Part shown: positions 1 through 8,795 of the stretch, one piece after another
How positions within the stretch are numbered: the first letter of the stretch is position 1
How the letters are laid out: every line of letters begins with the position of its first letter
NCBI RefSeq assembly: GCF_000760935.2
Contig: NZ_CP049744.1
Location: 3,937,501-4,001,500, forward strand
Length of the DNA stretch: 64,000 nucleotides
DNA from: Rhodococcoides fascians A25f
Lineage (GTDB): Bacteria > Actinomycetota > Actinomycetes > Mycobacteriales > Mycobacteriaceae
Direction of reading: 5' to 3'
Program-made: the position numbers and the translations under genes
The notes under the pieces: model-generated
Databases searched by the model: none
What the model was told of the DNA's origin: nothing
The model's input: only the letters and a program-made list of their open reading frames with translations

Positions 1-633
1 ATCGAGTCCAGGAACGGCGGGGCTCGAGGTGAGCAGACCCTGCGGCTCCTCGAATACCGCGCCGTAGCGGGAGTTGAATCGCCGCGCGATGGTCCTCGCC
101 ATCTCGATGTGCGGAAGTTGGTCTTTTCCGACGGGCACCACGTTTGCTTTGCAGAACAGGATGTCGGCTGCCTGGTGTACCGGGTACGTCAGCAACAGTC
201 CACTCAGTGCGCGGCCACTAGCGGCGAGTTCTGCTTTGACAGTAGGGTTTCGGTGAAGCTCCGCCTCGGTCACCAGGCTCAGAAATGGCAGGATCAACTG
301 GTTGAGGGCGGGTACTGCCGAATGCGTGAAGATCATGGACTTCTCGGGGTCGATACCCGCGGCCATGTTGTCCAACGCAGCGTCGTACACATGTTGCCGC
401 ACTTGCCCCATTGCGTCGCGATCGGTGATCACCTGGTAGTCGGCCAAGACCACCATTGTTCGGACCCCGATGTCCTGCAGCCGAACTCGCTCTCGAATTG
501 TTCCGAAGAGATGACCGAGATGCAGTGGACCGGTTGGCCGTTCGCCTGTCAACACGGTATAACTACCTGGATCGGTAGCGATGTCGGAGGCGAGCGCCTC
601 GCTGCGGCCGATGCTGGACAAGTAAGTGTCCAT
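1..633 (-). CDS. trpS: Tryptophanyl-tRNA synthetase, 5' part (runs off the window)
   Basis: Class I aminoacyl-tRNA synthetase that charges tRNA-Trp in the cytosol. The visible 211 codons carry the nucleotide-binding HIGH-type motif as PTGPLHLGHLFG (about residues 34-45), followed by the Rossmann core. The frame reaches the window edge just before the expected KMSKS loop, so the C-terminal half is missing. The ATG at 633 is preceded by a strong AGGAGG at suitable spacing. Upstream lies a leader with a three-Trp-codon peptide and alternative hairpins, so expression is probably controlled by tryptophanyl-tRNA supply. Ribosome-mediated attenuation is known for an auxiliary TrpRS gene of Streptomyces coelicolor; whether this gene is an auxiliary or the only trpS cannot be seen here. 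Confidence 0.93.
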   Translation of the reverse strand, partial: MDTYLSSIGRSEALASDIATDPGSYTVLTGERPTGPLHLGHLFGTIRERVRLQDIGVRTMVVLADYQVITDRDAMGQVRQHVYDAALDNMAAGIDPEKSMIFTHSAVPALNQLILPFLSLVTEAELHRNPTVKAELAASGRALSGLLLTYPVHQAADILFCKANVVPVGKDQLPHIEMARTIARRFNSRYGAVFEEPQGLLTSSPAVPGLD

Positions 634-697
634 CGAATTCCTCCTGAAAGAACGAAGGGCTGTATCGACCGCGCTTCGATCCGAATTCAGGACATCG

Positions 698-777
698 GCG
701 GGCTGAGTACAGCCCGCGGGACATGATCGACCGGGCTGCTAGTGCAGCCACCACCAAGCCTGTCGAGTGTCGATCAT
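698..777 (-). promoter_or_regulatory. Transcription attenuator of trpS (mutually exclusive hairpins)
   Basis: Read on the minus strand there are four ordered segments. Segment 1 is ATGATCGAC (777-769), overlapping the leader start. Segment 2 begins with CAGCCCG (738-732) directly after the leader stop and continues into GTCGATCAT (731-723), an exact complement of segment 1. Segment 3 is GCGGGCTG (717-710) and segment 4 is CAGCCCGC (705-698). Segments 3 and 4 form a perfect 8-bp stem with a 4-base loop; segments 2 and 3 form a competing 7-bp stem. A ribosome stalled on the Trp codons would free 2:3 and block 3:4. There is no U-run after 3:4, which is common in high-GC bacteria. Confidence 0.85.
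739..777 (-). CDS. trpS leader peptide with three consecutive Trp codons
   Basis: A 12-codon reading frame, MIDTRQAWWWLH then TAG, starts at the ATG at 777. The three adjacent TGG codons are at 748-756. Tandem Trp codons in a short peptide just ahead of a Trp-tRNA synthetase gene are the hallmark of ribosome-mediated attenuation. No strong Shine-Dalgarno is visible, so translation initiation is assumed. It is too short for protein similarity to help. Confidence 0.85.
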   Translation of the reverse strand: MIDTRQAWWWLH

Positions 778-820
778 CTCGAAAGGCTACCAAGACTCGG
801 ATCGACGAGAGCGACCGATG

Positions 821-852
821 TGGTGTCAGGATCGCAATGGATCCTGACACCA
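821..852 (-). terminator. Terminator after the acyl-CoA dehydrogenase gene
   Basis: Perfect inverted repeat with 13-bp arms (TGGTGTCAGGATC at 821-833 and its complement at 840-852) and a 6-base loop. It starts 14 bases after the stop of the 866-2131 gene and separates it from the trpS leader, so trpS should have its own promoter in about 778-820. Confidence 0.8.
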
Positions 853-865
853 CTGCCTCTGTGGT

Positions 866-2131
866 CTAGGCGTGCTCGGGCACCGACAGTCGATTCTCTG
901 CAGCGGCGAGTGAGTCGAATCCGTCTGCCTTGAGCAGATTGTGGACGTTGCGCCGTCGGACGCCCATGTTGCCTCCGTCGTACACCGGGAAACACAGGAC
1001 GTCTTCCATGATCGCAGCGATCGGTGTCAGGTTCGTGTACGCATCGACGCCGACGAGACGCATGGCGTCGTACACCACCTGCACGGCCGTCTCGGATGCA
1101 AAGATCTTTGCCTCGTTGGCCAATTCGCGGTCACGTCCGCCGGTACGATCGAAATGATCGGCGGCCTTCCATGCAAAGTAGCGGACCGCTTCGATGCGAG
1201 TCTTGATGTCCACCAACATGTATCCGGCGTTCTGATACTCGATGACGGGTACCGGACCTGACCGATGGTCGGTCTTGGCGAAGTGCAGTGAGTAGTCGAA
1301 TGCCGCTCGCATCCTGCCCACGCACGCGGCAGCGATGGACGAGCAGGTCCAGGAGAAGGCAGTGGCGACGATGTCCAACCCGTCGCCCGGCTTGCCGATG
1401 AGGTTGCCGACCGGCACCCGCACGTCGCGGAATTCCACCCGCGGCGAATTGGTGGCGCGATGTCCGATGGTGTCGATCATGTCGGTGATCTCGACCCCCG
1501 GCGTTCCCTTCTCCACGACGATGACTGCCAGCGACTCCGACGGTGGCAGCGCAGGATCGGTGCGGCACACCACGCTGATCAGGTCGGCACCCTGACCGTC
1601 CCAGCCCGAGGCATTGGTGGTGTAGTGCTTGGCACCGTTGATGACCCACTCGTCGCCCTCGAGTCGCGCGAAGGTCCGAATTCCGACGGTCGGGTCCTCC
1701 GAGTCGTAGTTGGCCCCTCCGGTCACCTCGGTGTATGCGATCGCAGCCAGCCGGGGCTCGCCGTCGCAGAACAGCGGGAGCCAGCGATTCTTCTGTTCTT
1801 CGGTGCCGAAATTGATGATCGGGTTGAGTCCCAATCCGGTGCCGAGCAATGCAGTGGGAGTGTTGATGTCGACCCGAGCCAGTTCCTCGGCCGCGAGCGC
1901 GAAGGTCAGGTTGTCGAAGTACGCGCCGCCGTATTGATCGGGAACCAATCCCTTGACGAATCCGAGACCGGCCAACTGCTTGTAGACCGGCTGCAGTGCG
2001 TAGAAGCGATCCTCCGGCCGCGGCAAGGATGAGATAGCTGCCGCTACTTCGCTCAGGATGTCGTCTGCCACTTGCCGCGCTTGCATGCGCACGGCCATCT
2101 GCTCGGGGCTGAGCTCGAAACTCAGGGTCAT
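866..2131 (-). CDS. Acyl-CoA dehydrogenase family protein
   Basis: A 421-residue FAD-dependent acyl-CoA dehydrogenase fold protein. The N-terminal helical part contains the usual GLVPDQYGG segment (about residues 61-69), the middle beta domain has AYTEVTGG and the W-V-I-N-G-A-K-H segment, and the C-terminal helical domain follows. The length is slightly above the typical 380-400. The substrate is not identifiable; the sequence is not a clear match to the classical short- or medium-chain subfamilies. The ATG at 2131 has GAGGAG about 8 bases upstream. An AraC-family gene lies 154 bases upstream on the same strand and is the obvious candidate regulator. Confidence 0.85.
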   Translation of the reverse strand: MTLSFELSPEQMAVRMQARQVADDILSEVAAAISSLPRPEDRFYALQPVYKQLAGLGFVKGLVPDQYGGAYFDNLTFALAAEELARVDINTPTALLGTGLGLNPIINFGTEEQKNRWLPLFCDGEPRLAAIAYTEVTGGANYDSEDPTVGIRTFARLEGDEWVINGAKHYTTNASGWDGQGADLISVVCRTDPALPPSESLAVIVVEKGTPGVEITDMIDTIGHRATNSPRVEFRDVRVPVGNLIGKPGDGLDIVATAFSWTCSSIAAACVGRMRAAFDYSLHFAKTDHRSGPVPVIEYQNAGYMLVDIKTRIEAVRYFAWKAADHFDRTGGRDRELANEAKIFASETAVQVVYDAMRLVGVDAYTNLTPIAAIMEDVLCFPVYDGGNMGVRRRNVHNLLKADGFDSLAAAENRLSVPEHA

Positions 2132-2284
2132 GTGAGACTCCTCGATGTCTGTCCTGGTGGGGGTGAAGAACGGAATCGGGCGACGCTGCCCTGCACACCA
2201 TGTTTCATGGCCCGATGCATCCCGGTCTTGTACCGGACTGCGCCGTCATCGGTACCGTTCTGCACTCCCGAACAGAGAGTCCCC

Positions 2285-3295
2285 CTACGCCAACTGCGGC
2301 ATTCCCCTCGTATTCACCGACGCGCGGTATTCGACCGGGCTGCATCCGAAGCGCGATCGAAAGGTCTTGGCCAGATGCGCCGAATCCGAGAATCCCCACG
2401 CTGCAGCGATCGCACCGATCGATCGATCGTCACGTGAATCGGCTAGCTCACGACGACACGCTTCGACCCGATGCTCACGGACGACAGCACCGAAAGTCGT
2501 TCCAGCCCTCTCGAAAAGGGCATGAAGCGTACGAACCGATACCCCTACGTGGCGGGCTGCCTCGGTGGCGGGAACTCGACCGAAGGGAAGCCGGGAATCG
2601 ATGTATCGAACTGCGGACACTCGGAGTGCTTCGTCGGTCTGTACAGAGCATCCGGCACCCCGTTCGGCCGTCCCTGCCAGCACCGCACGGAGCAGATCGA
2701 CATGGGCGGCACCGATCATCTGTCGCTCGGCGGGATGCAGCGAGGAATCGGTTTGCCAGGTCTCCACCATCAACGAGCGGAGCAAGCGAGCCGAGCCCGA
2801 GGAGCTCGAAAAACGCCGCGCAGTGGTCGCTGCCGACGGGCCGACCACGTCCGCCAGCAGAGGGCGCGGCAGCCGGAAAGACAGCACTCGCCACAGTTCG
2901 TCGTTACCGGGTTCGACGAACTCGAGCCGGTACGGGCGAGTCGAATCGACGATGGCGAATTCGCCTCGGGAGACGGTGCACTGCCGCTCGTCCTGAATAG
3001 TCGTACAGTGCCCGTCCAATTGCAGGTTGACAAAAACGACGTCCTCGTCGGCTCGGGCGACTTCACGTTTTCCATGGTCGATTCGCTGTGTGCAGGAGGC
3101 AATCTCCGCTGCATTGCCACCCCCGATCGCCGCCGATCGCACCCACCCGGGAAGTCCGGAACTCGAGGAGCTGCGTTCGACGTGGTCCCGGGATCGCCAC
3201 GGCGCAAGCGGGGTGAATGCCTGGCAGAGGACGTCGGCCCAATAGCTCATCTGATCGGCCGGACCGAGTCCCCTGGTTGTCCAATATGACGTCAT
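2285..3295 (-). CDS. AraC family transcriptional regulator (first of two paralogues)
   Basis: A 336-residue regulator with an N-terminal cupin-like sensing domain (about residues 45-190; RGEFAIVDSTRPYRL) and a C-terminal double helix-turn-helix (about 225-330) ending in the typical segment WGFSDSAHLAKTFRSRFG. The frame stays open upstream, but the ATG at 3295 fits the family start and has GGAG just ahead of it. It resembles the regulator at 6762-7787, and the pair brackets the molybdenum cofactor genes. It probably controls the downstream acyl-CoA dehydrogenase. The effector is unknown. Confidence 0.85.
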   Translation of the reverse strand: MTSYWTTRGLGPADQMSYWADVLCQAFTPLAPWRSRDHVERSSSSSGLPGWVRSAAIGGGNAAEIASCTQRIDHGKREVARADEDVVFVNLQLDGHCTTIQDERQCTVSRGEFAIVDSTRPYRLEFVEPGNDELWRVLSFRLPRPLLADVVGPSAATTARRFSSSSGSARLLRSLMVETWQTDSSLHPAERQMIGAAHVDLLRAVLAGTAERGAGCSVQTDEALRVSAVRYIDSRLPFGRVPATEAARHVGVSVRTLHALFERAGTTFGAVVREHRVEACRRELADSRDDRSIGAIAAAWGFSDSAHLAKTFRSRFGCSPVEYRASVNTRGMPQLA

Positions 3296-3426
3296 GATGC
3301 ACTCCGCGCTAGGTTCGAGTGCACCCACGGTAGGCCTTGGGCGTAAGCCATCCGAGGCGTTTGCGTTACGAAATGCGTGCACTCTCCTCACACCGACGCA
3401 AGAGTCACGGAGAGATTCTTCGAGTT

Positions 3427-4689
3427 TCAGATGCAGGTACCTCGCCGCGTCGACGCGACCGAGTCCAGCATCCATGCGGGATACTCGCCCGGAGGGCCGA
3501 GGCCGCCGTCGGAGGGCGGGACCACGATCACACAGTTGGCATGGGCGAGCGCACCGACCGAGTGCGATCGGATGATCGCGGCGCTTTCACCGTCGACGAC
3601 GCCCAACATCACCCGAGGTATCGGCGAGGCGGGAACCGTCTCCCCATCCACCCTGACCGTTCTCATCGTCCTGTCCGCCTGTGGGTTTCGCAATGCCGCC
3701 ACGATCACCGGCCGGACGAACAATTCGTACGAGACCAACGCACTGACCGGGTTTCCGGGCAGACACACGATCGGCGTTCCCTCGACCTTCCCGCACGCCT
3801 GAGGTTTTCCCGGTTTCACTGCTACCGAGACGAATTCGACCTCCTGGCCCCGCAGTGCGAGCCGAATCACCTCTTCGGTACCCGCACTGATCCCGCCGGT
3901 GGTGACGATGACGTCGGCAACCTCGGCGCATCGGGCCAGTGCCGCCCGACACGCGTTCACGTCGTCGGCAACGGCCGGTTCGAGGTGAACGTCGGCACCG
4001 CACCGAAGCAGATCGGCGACGAGCATCGCCGAGTTGACGTCGTGGCATTCGCCCCGCTCGAGGTCTGTCCCGACAGCTCGAATCTCGGATCCTGTCGAGA
4101 GCACCGCCACGACCGGGGCCGACTCGACCAGCACACGAGTGCGGCCGACGGCAGCCAATACACCGACCTGCGCCGGCGTCACCACCGTGCCGGCCCTGAC
4201 GGCAACGTCGCCGACCTCGAAGTCCGACGCACGACTGCGGACGTTGCTCTTGGAGTCGACCGAGTGAATCGTCACCTCCTCTACTCCGAACGCCTCGACG
4301 AACCCGCTGGTCACTTCGACCGGAACGACCATGTCTGCCCCCAGCGGGACTACGGCACCGGTCATGACCTGTACCGACTCGCCCGAACGAACGTGCAGCG
4401 GTGCCGTTTGTCTCCCTGCGACACTGCACGCGGAGACGAGCAACCGCACGGGTAGACGTTCCGGACCGACGACATCGGCAGCGCGAACGGCGAATCCGTC
4501 GACCGCCGAATTGTCGAATGCCGGCAGCGCGCGGTCGGCAACGACATCCTCGGCCAGCACCGCACCCACCGCGTCGCCGATCGACACGGAACGTGCCTTC
4601 GCCGTTATTCCCAGCTTCCCTATCGCACAACGATGTTGGTCCACAGTTCGGAGAGGGGCCGGAACGATGTCGACCGTCGTCGACATCAT
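3427..4689 (-). CDS. moeA: Molybdopterin molybdotransferase MoeA
   Basis: A 420-residue enzyme that inserts molybdate into adenylylated molybdopterin, the last step of Moco synthesis. Family signatures are PAFDNSAVDGFAVR near residue 56, the MoCF-fold segment with TTGGISAGTEE, and LPGNPVSALVSYE in the C-terminal part. The length is normal. Its ATG overlaps the moaD stop as ATGA, so the two are translationally coupled, and the moaEA fusion lies just upstream on the same strand. No moaC, mobA or mog-type gene is in the window, so the rest of the pathway must be elsewhere. Confidence 0.93.
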   Translation of the reverse strand: MMSTTVDIVPAPLRTVDQHRCAIGKLGITAKARSVSIGDAVGAVLAEDVVADRALPAFDNSAVDGFAVRAADVVGPERLPVRLLVSACSVAGRQTAPLHVRSGESVQVMTGAVVPLGADMVVPVEVTSGFVEAFGVEEVTIHSVDSKSNVRSRASDFEVGDVAVRAGTVVTPAQVGVLAAVGRTRVLVESAPVVAVLSTGSEIRAVGTDLERGECHDVNSAMLVADLLRCGADVHLEPAVADDVNACRAALARCAEVADVIVTTGGISAGTEEVIRLALRGQEVEFVSVAVKPGKPQACGKVEGTPIVCLPGNPVSALVSYELFVRPVIVAALRNPQADRTMRTVRVDGETVPASPIPRVMLGVVDGESAAIIRSHSVGALAHANCVIVVPPSDGGLGPPGEYPAWMLDSVASTRRGTCI

Positions 4690-4928
4690 CCGCCGGAGAT
4701 CGGGGGTAGGACCGCGATTTCATCGGTATCGCTGCACGGAGAATCCTCTGCCCGCGCGAGAGACTGCCCGTTGATCCAGATCCTGGACACGGCAAGCACA
4801 TCCGCAAAGGATGCGCCGTATCTTCCGACGGCGGAGTCGAGCACTTCCCGAACCGTCGATCCGGGAATATCTCGAGACGCCTCACCTGCGATCTGACGTG
4901 CCGCAGCGAACATCACCAATTCGGCCAT
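4686..4928 (-). CDS. moaD: Molybdopterin synthase small subunit MoaD
   Basis: An 80-residue ubiquitin-fold sulfur carrier. It ends in the obligatory Gly-Gly, whose C-terminus is converted to the thiocarboxylate used to build the dithiolene of molybdopterin. It works with MoaE, supplied here by the N-terminal half of the neighbouring fusion. The ATG at 4928 lies 18 bases after the fusion stop and the 3' end overlaps moeA by four bases, so moaEA-moaD-moeA is one operon. Confidence 0.93.
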   Translation of the reverse strand: MAELVMFAAARQIAGEASRDIPGSTVREVLDSAVGRYGASFADVLAVSRIWINGQSLARAEDSPCSDTDEIAVLPPISGG

Positions 4929-4946
4929 ACGATCACCACTCTCCGA

Positions 4947-6545
4947 TCATCCACCGATGTAGGACATTTCGATGCGATCGCGCACCGGCCCGTCGTTCGT
5001 TCCCGCTCGGAGTTCCGAATAGCGATCATCGCGTTGCAGCCACAGCGTGGACAGGCGTTCGACGAGGTCGTCCTGCGATGCCTCCGAGCGCAGCAACGCA
5101 CGTAGGTCGGTGCCGGTGGAGGAGAACAGACAGGTGTACACCTTTCCATCCGCGGACAACCGTGCACGAGTGCAGGATCCGCAGAACGGTTCCGAGACGG
5201 ACCCGATCACACCGATCTCGCCGCCACCGTCGAGATACCGGTACCGAGTCGCCACTTCGCCGTCGTACTCCGCGTCGACCGGTGCCAGCGGATAGACCTG
5301 TCCGATCGTCTGCACTATCGAGTCGACGTCGACAACCTCGGACAACTCCCACCGATTCGTTGCCCCTACGTCCATGTACTCGATGAAGCGCACCACGACG
5401 CCGGTGCCCCTGAACCGCTCGGCCAGAGCGAGAATCGAACCTTCGTTGACACCGCGACGCACCACGACGTTGACCTTCACCGGCGACATTCCGGCCCGCA
5501 CCGCCGTGTCGATTCCGTCGAGCACGGTCTGCACGGGTACCCGGGTGTCACTCATCCGAGCGAACGTTGCCGGATCCGTCGAATCGAGGCTGACGGTCAC
5601 GCGCCCCAAACCCGCGTCGACCAAGGCTGCCGCGTGGGCACCGAGCAGAGAACCGTTGGTGGTCATCGCCAGATCGATACCGTCGATGGCACTCAATCGT
5701 TCGACGAGCGTGACGATTCCGGCGCGCAGCAGAGGTTCGCCACCGGTCAGGCGCACCTTACGAATACCGATGGTGGCGGCGGCGCGGGCGACTCTCTCGA
5801 TCTCGTCGAACGACAGCAGTTTCCCGGTGTTCAAGAATTCGTGGTCCGGACCGAATGCGGCCCGGGGCATGCAGTAGACGCAGCGGAAGTTGCACCGGTC
5901 GGTGACGGAAATACGTAGATCCCGAAGTGGTCGCCCCCGAACGTCTCTCGTGCCGGCCTCGACGTCACTCACGGAGTCACTCACGAAGCGACCTCGCACG
6001 TGAGCGGCGACCTGCGAGGCTGCCTGTTCGACAGTCTCGATCTGCACGCCTGTCTCCACCCAAGTTCGGGCAGCGGCGCGCTGTTCGAGCTTCCACACCG
6101 GAACGCACGCCTTGAGAATGTCGATGCAGAACTGAGCTGCCAGGAATGCGTCCACGCGATGGCCCGAGGACACGCAGACCAGGACGCTGGCCTCACCGAC
6201 TGCGACGGATGCGATCCGGTGCAGCAGGACGATACGTCCGATTCCGGGCCAACGCTGTTGGGCTACCTCCGCAATCTCCAGCAGCCGCGCACGCGCAACC
6301 GACTCGTAGGACTGGTAGTCGATCGCCACGACCCCGTCTGCACGCAGACCCGTGATGTCCTTCGAGTACTCGCGAACCACCCCGGTGAAGGTGACCACGG
6401 CTCCGCACCGCGGCAGTGTTGCCCACTCGATCGCGGCCTCGACCGACAGCACCTCGGAGGTCACGGCGACATACACGTCACCCGCGCGGGATTCGCTGTC
6501 GTTCGTTTTCTCGTCCCGGTGTAGGACAGTGTCGACTTCGCCCAC
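4947..6545 (-). CDS. MoaE-MoaA fusion: molybdopterin synthase large subunit and GTP 3',8-cyclase
   Basis: A 532-residue protein with two Moco enzymes in one frame. Residues 24-175 are MoaE (CGAVVTFTGVVRE, then SSGHR at 127-130, and the catalytic KACVPVWK with K145 and K152). Residues about 200-532 are the radical SAM cyclase MoaA, with DRCNFRCVYCMP (C218, C222, C225), LTGGEPLL, a C-terminal 4Fe-4S cluster (C455, C458, C472) and the terminal Gly-Gly. The start is GTG at 6545 behind AAAGGGG. At the junction, codon 188 is a GTG within GTGA whose TGA is a stop only in the shifted frame. This looks like two genes that once overlapped by GTGA and were joined by a small indel. Confidence 0.88.
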   Translation of the reverse strand: MGEVDTVLHRDEKTNDSESRAGDVYVAVTSEVLSVEAAIEWATLPRCGAVVTFTGVVREYSKDITGLRADGVVAIDYQSYESVARARLLEIAEVAQQRWPGIGRIVLLHRIASVAVGEASVLVCVSSGHRVDAFLAAQFCIDILKACVPVWKLEQRAAARTWVETGVQIETVEQAASQVAAHVRGRFVSDSVSDVEAGTRDVRGRPLRDLRISVTDRCNFRCVYCMPRAAFGPDHEFLNTGKLLSFDEIERVARAAATIGIRKVRLTGGEPLLRAGIVTLVERLSAIDGIDLAMTTNGSLLGAHAAALVDAGLGRVTVSLDSTDPATFARMSDTRVPVQTVLDGIDTAVRAGMSPVKVNVVVRRGVNEGSILALAERFRGTGVVVRFIEYMDVGATNRWELSEVVDVDSIVQTIGQVYPLAPVDAEYDGEVATRYRYLDGGGEIGVIGSVSEPFCGSCTRARLSADGKVYTCLFSSTGTDLRALLRSEASQDDLVERLSTLWLQRDDRYSELRAGTNDGPVRDRIEMSYIGG

Positions 6546-6584
6546 GGCACACCCCTTTCGTTGTTCCGACCTCAGAATGGTCGA

Positions 6585-6598
6585 GACATGTGCATGTC
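6585..6598. promoter_or_regulatory. Candidate operator between moaEA and the second AraC gene
   Basis: GACATG-TG-CATGTC is a perfect 6-2-6 inverted repeat, 40 bases upstream of the moaEA start, in the 216-base divergent gap (6546-6761) shared with the AraC gene. It is a plausible regulator site. The rest of the gap shows no moco-type RNA structure that I can recognise by eye. Confidence 0.4.
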
Positions 6599-6761
6599 AC
6601 TTGACCGCCAGCGACCGTTAGTTGACCTGCAGGGACTGCTGCATGGAGATGTGATCGGACTTTCCGGCATTGTTACGAACAGCGCATCAACCGGAAACAT
6701 TGCGCGCTAACCTCGAACACAGCTCCTGCATCGCCGTGAGCGTCTACGACAAGGGGTTCCC

Positions 6762-7787
6762 ATGCTGTCTCGATCCGGATTCTCGATCCCGACTCGGACG
6801 ACCAGCCGAGGCGACTGGTGCGACATGTTGAACGAACACTTCGTCGCACTCGACGTCGCGGACGTGGCCGACCGCCGATTCACCGGAGCTGTTCGGTCCA
6901 TGTCCCTTGCGCACCTTCAGGTTTCGAGTGTCCGATCCACCACGCAGCACATCGCGCGTACCGACTCGCTGATCGAGCAGGATCGCATCGAGTACGTCCA
7001 GATCGGGATGATCAGGCGTGGGTCGGCAGTCGTCGTGCAGGACGGCCGCGAATGCACGTTGACGCGCGGCGACTTCGCCATCTACGACACCTCGCGCCCG
7101 TTCGATTGGATCATCGACGGCCATCCCGACGACGATCAGTGGGAGCTGGAAGTCTTCACCTGGCCCCGTCACATGCTTCGGCTCGATGCACGCGAATCCA
7201 GTGACATGACGGCGATGGCGTTCGACGGATCGGCCGGATTCAGCGGACTCCTGGCGCGATTCCTCCACGACCTGGGTTCGACGCGCTCGTCACTGGACAT
7301 CAGCGGCGCGCAGGCCATAGCCGACGAAGTCGGCGACCTCGTCAGTGTGATCGCCCGCAACACCACCTCGAACTCGACCATCGACTCACCAGGCGTAGCG
7401 CTGGTGCGAGCAGCGCAACGGTACATCGACGACCACCTCGCAGACACCGAGCTCTCACCCACGTCGGTCGCGTCGGCGATGCTGGTATCGACCCGTCAGT
7501 TGCATCGAGTGTTCGCCTCGAGCGGCACGACGGTGGCCCGCACCATCCGAACCAAACGACTCGAGCGCTGTCGCCGCGAGATCATCGGCAGCATCACCCT
7601 CGACAGATCTCTCGGGCAGATCAGTCGGCGATGGGGTTTCGCGGACCTCGCCGTGTTCAGCCGCGCTTTTCGGGAGCAGTACGGGATGAGTCCGCGGCAG
7701 TACCGAGCCAGTGTCTGCGCCCGGTCGGACGACCCACGTGCGGTGACGCGTTCGACACGACCGACCGACCGAGAACAGAGGTACTGA
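6762..7787 (+). CDS. AraC family transcriptional regulator (second paralogue)
   Basis: A 341-residue regulator with a cupin-like N-terminal domain (about residues 30-190; TRGDFAIYDTSRPFDW) and a C-terminal AraC double helix-turn-helix (about 215-325) with WGFADLAVFSRAFREQYG and the closing MSPRQYR. It has the same architecture and sensing-domain motif as the regulator at 2285-3295. It is divergent from moaEA and convergent with the ferredoxin reductase gene, so it is well placed to regulate cofactor supply and the molybdoenzyme together. The ATG at 6762 was chosen because the aligned N-terminus of the paralogue begins there. Confidence 0.87.
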   Translation: MLSRSGFSIPTRTTSRGDWCDMLNEHFVALDVADVADRRFTGAVRSMSLAHLQVSSVRSTTQHIARTDSLIEQDRIEYVQIGMIRRGSAVVVQDGRECTLTRGDFAIYDTSRPFDWIIDGHPDDDQWELEVFTWPRHMLRLDARESSDMTAMAFDGSAGFSGLLARFLHDLGSTRSSLDISGAQAIADEVGDLVSVIARNTTSNSTIDSPGVALVRAAQRYIDDHLADTELSPTSVASAMLVSTRQLHRVFASSGTTVARTIRTKRLERCRREIIGSITLDRSLGQISRRWGFADLAVFSRAFREQYGMSPRQYRASVCARSDDPRAVTRSTRPTDREQRY

Positions 7788-7792
7788 CCCGA

Positions 7793-7825
7793 CGAGCGAC
7801 TCGACTCAGTGGATCGAGTCGCTCG
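7793..7825. terminator. Bidirectional terminator at the AraC / ferredoxin reductase convergence
   Basis: Perfect 12-bp inverted repeat (CGAGCGACTCGA at 7793-7804, complement at 7814-7825) with a 9-base loop. It lies just after the AraC stop and overlaps the stop and last codons of the opposing reductase gene. Confidence 0.75.
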
Positions 7826-8795
7826 AATGGCCCGGCACGATCGGTGCCGAACCGTCCACCAGCGGTGCTATGTGATTGATCGCGGTCGCTGCCTCGGCGA
7901 ACCCGACCGCGATCAGCTTGACCTTGTCCTGATGCCCCGCAACATCACCGACGGCGAACACCCGTCGCCGGTTGGTTCGCATCGTCCGGTCGACGGCGAT
8001 ATCGCGCTGGTGTTTGTCCAGCCCCCATGTCCCGATCGGACCGAGCGCTGCTTTGAACCCCAATGCAGCAACAACACTCGATACTGCCAGTCGACGGCGT
8101 TCGGTTCCGGCACCGTCGACGATCGTCACCGATTCGACGGTGCCCGATCCCGCGATCTCCTCGACTTCGTACGGAGTCAGGACATCGACACTCGACCGCT
8201 CCAACAGTCCCAAGCTGTGAGCATGAGCTCGAAACTCTTTGCGGCGATGTACCAATACCACCGACTTCGCGATCGGCTCCAAACTCAGAGCCCAATCCAC
8301 TGCCGAATCACCGCCCCCGACGATCATCACGTGTTCGCCGGCCAGCTCGTTCAGTCTCGGCACGAAGTAGCGGAGCCCACGATCGTGGAACTCCGATCCC
8401 GTCGGTAACGGTCTCGGCGTGAATTTCCCGATCCCCGCCGCCACCAGCACGGCCTTCCCGACCACGGTGACACCCTTGTCCGTCGTGATCCGAACGCAGT
8501 CGTCGGATTCTTCGAGCTCTGTCGCGACGTGTCCCATCAGATACGTCGGCTTCGCCTGCTCTGCTTGCTCCACCAACGCGTCGACCAAATGCTGTGCCTT
8601 GATCGCCGGGAAGCCTGCGACGTCGAAGATCTTCTTCTCCGGATACAACGCGGCCAGCTGACCACCTGGGTGCGGTAGGGCGTCGATGACGGTGACCGTC
8701 AGTCCTCGGAAACCCGCGTAGTAGGCACCGTACAGACCGGCAGGACCAGCGCCGACGATGATCAGGTCACACTCGGAAACCGTTGCACCACTCAC
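7806..8795 (-). CDS. Ferredoxin-NADP+ reductase, thioredoxin-reductase-like type
   Basis: A 329-residue flavoprotein that moves electrons between NADPH and ferredoxin. It shows the FAD-binding [14 protein letters not shown] near the N-terminus, the NADPH-site [11 protein letters not shown] in the middle, and the C-terminal FAVGDVAGH segment. It lacks the CxxC redox pair of thioredoxin reductase, as expected for this FNR type. The start is GTG at 8795, overlapping the ferredoxin stop as GTGA; a longer frame exists upstream but runs through the ferredoxin gene. Its partner is clearly the adjacent ferredoxin. Confidence 0.88.
   Translation of the reverse strand: MSGATVSECDLIIVGAGPAGLYGAYYAGFRGLTVTVIDALPHPGGQLAALYPEKKIFDVAGFPAIKAQHLVDALVEQAEQAKPTYLMGHVATELEESDDCVRITTDKGVTVVGKAVLVAAGIGKFTPRPLPTGSEFHDRGLRYFVPRLNELAGEHVMIVGGGDSAVDWALSLEPIAKSVVLVHRRKEFRAHAHSLGLLERSSVDVLTPYEVEEIAGSGTVESVTIVDGAGTERRRLAVSSVVAALGFKAALGPIGTWGLDKHQRDIAVDRTMRTNRRRVFAVGDVAGHQDKVKLIAVGFAEAATAINHIAPLVDGSAPIVPGHSSDSIH

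Noticed and set aside
2471..3289. Long plus-strand open frames opposite the first AraC gene
   Set aside because: They are shadows of the AraC gene in GC-rich DNA; they have no family motifs or ribosome sites, while the minus-strand frame has a full AraC domain.
3296..3426. GAGTGCAC and GTGCACTC half-sites upstream of the first AraC gene
   Set aside because: The two octamers are about 50 bases apart with no second copy elsewhere; too weak to list as an operator.
6546..6761. Possible moco riboswitch upstream of the MoaE-MoaA gene
   Set aside because: I could not make out the conserved helices by eye; only a 14-bp palindrome stands out. A covariance-model scan would decide.
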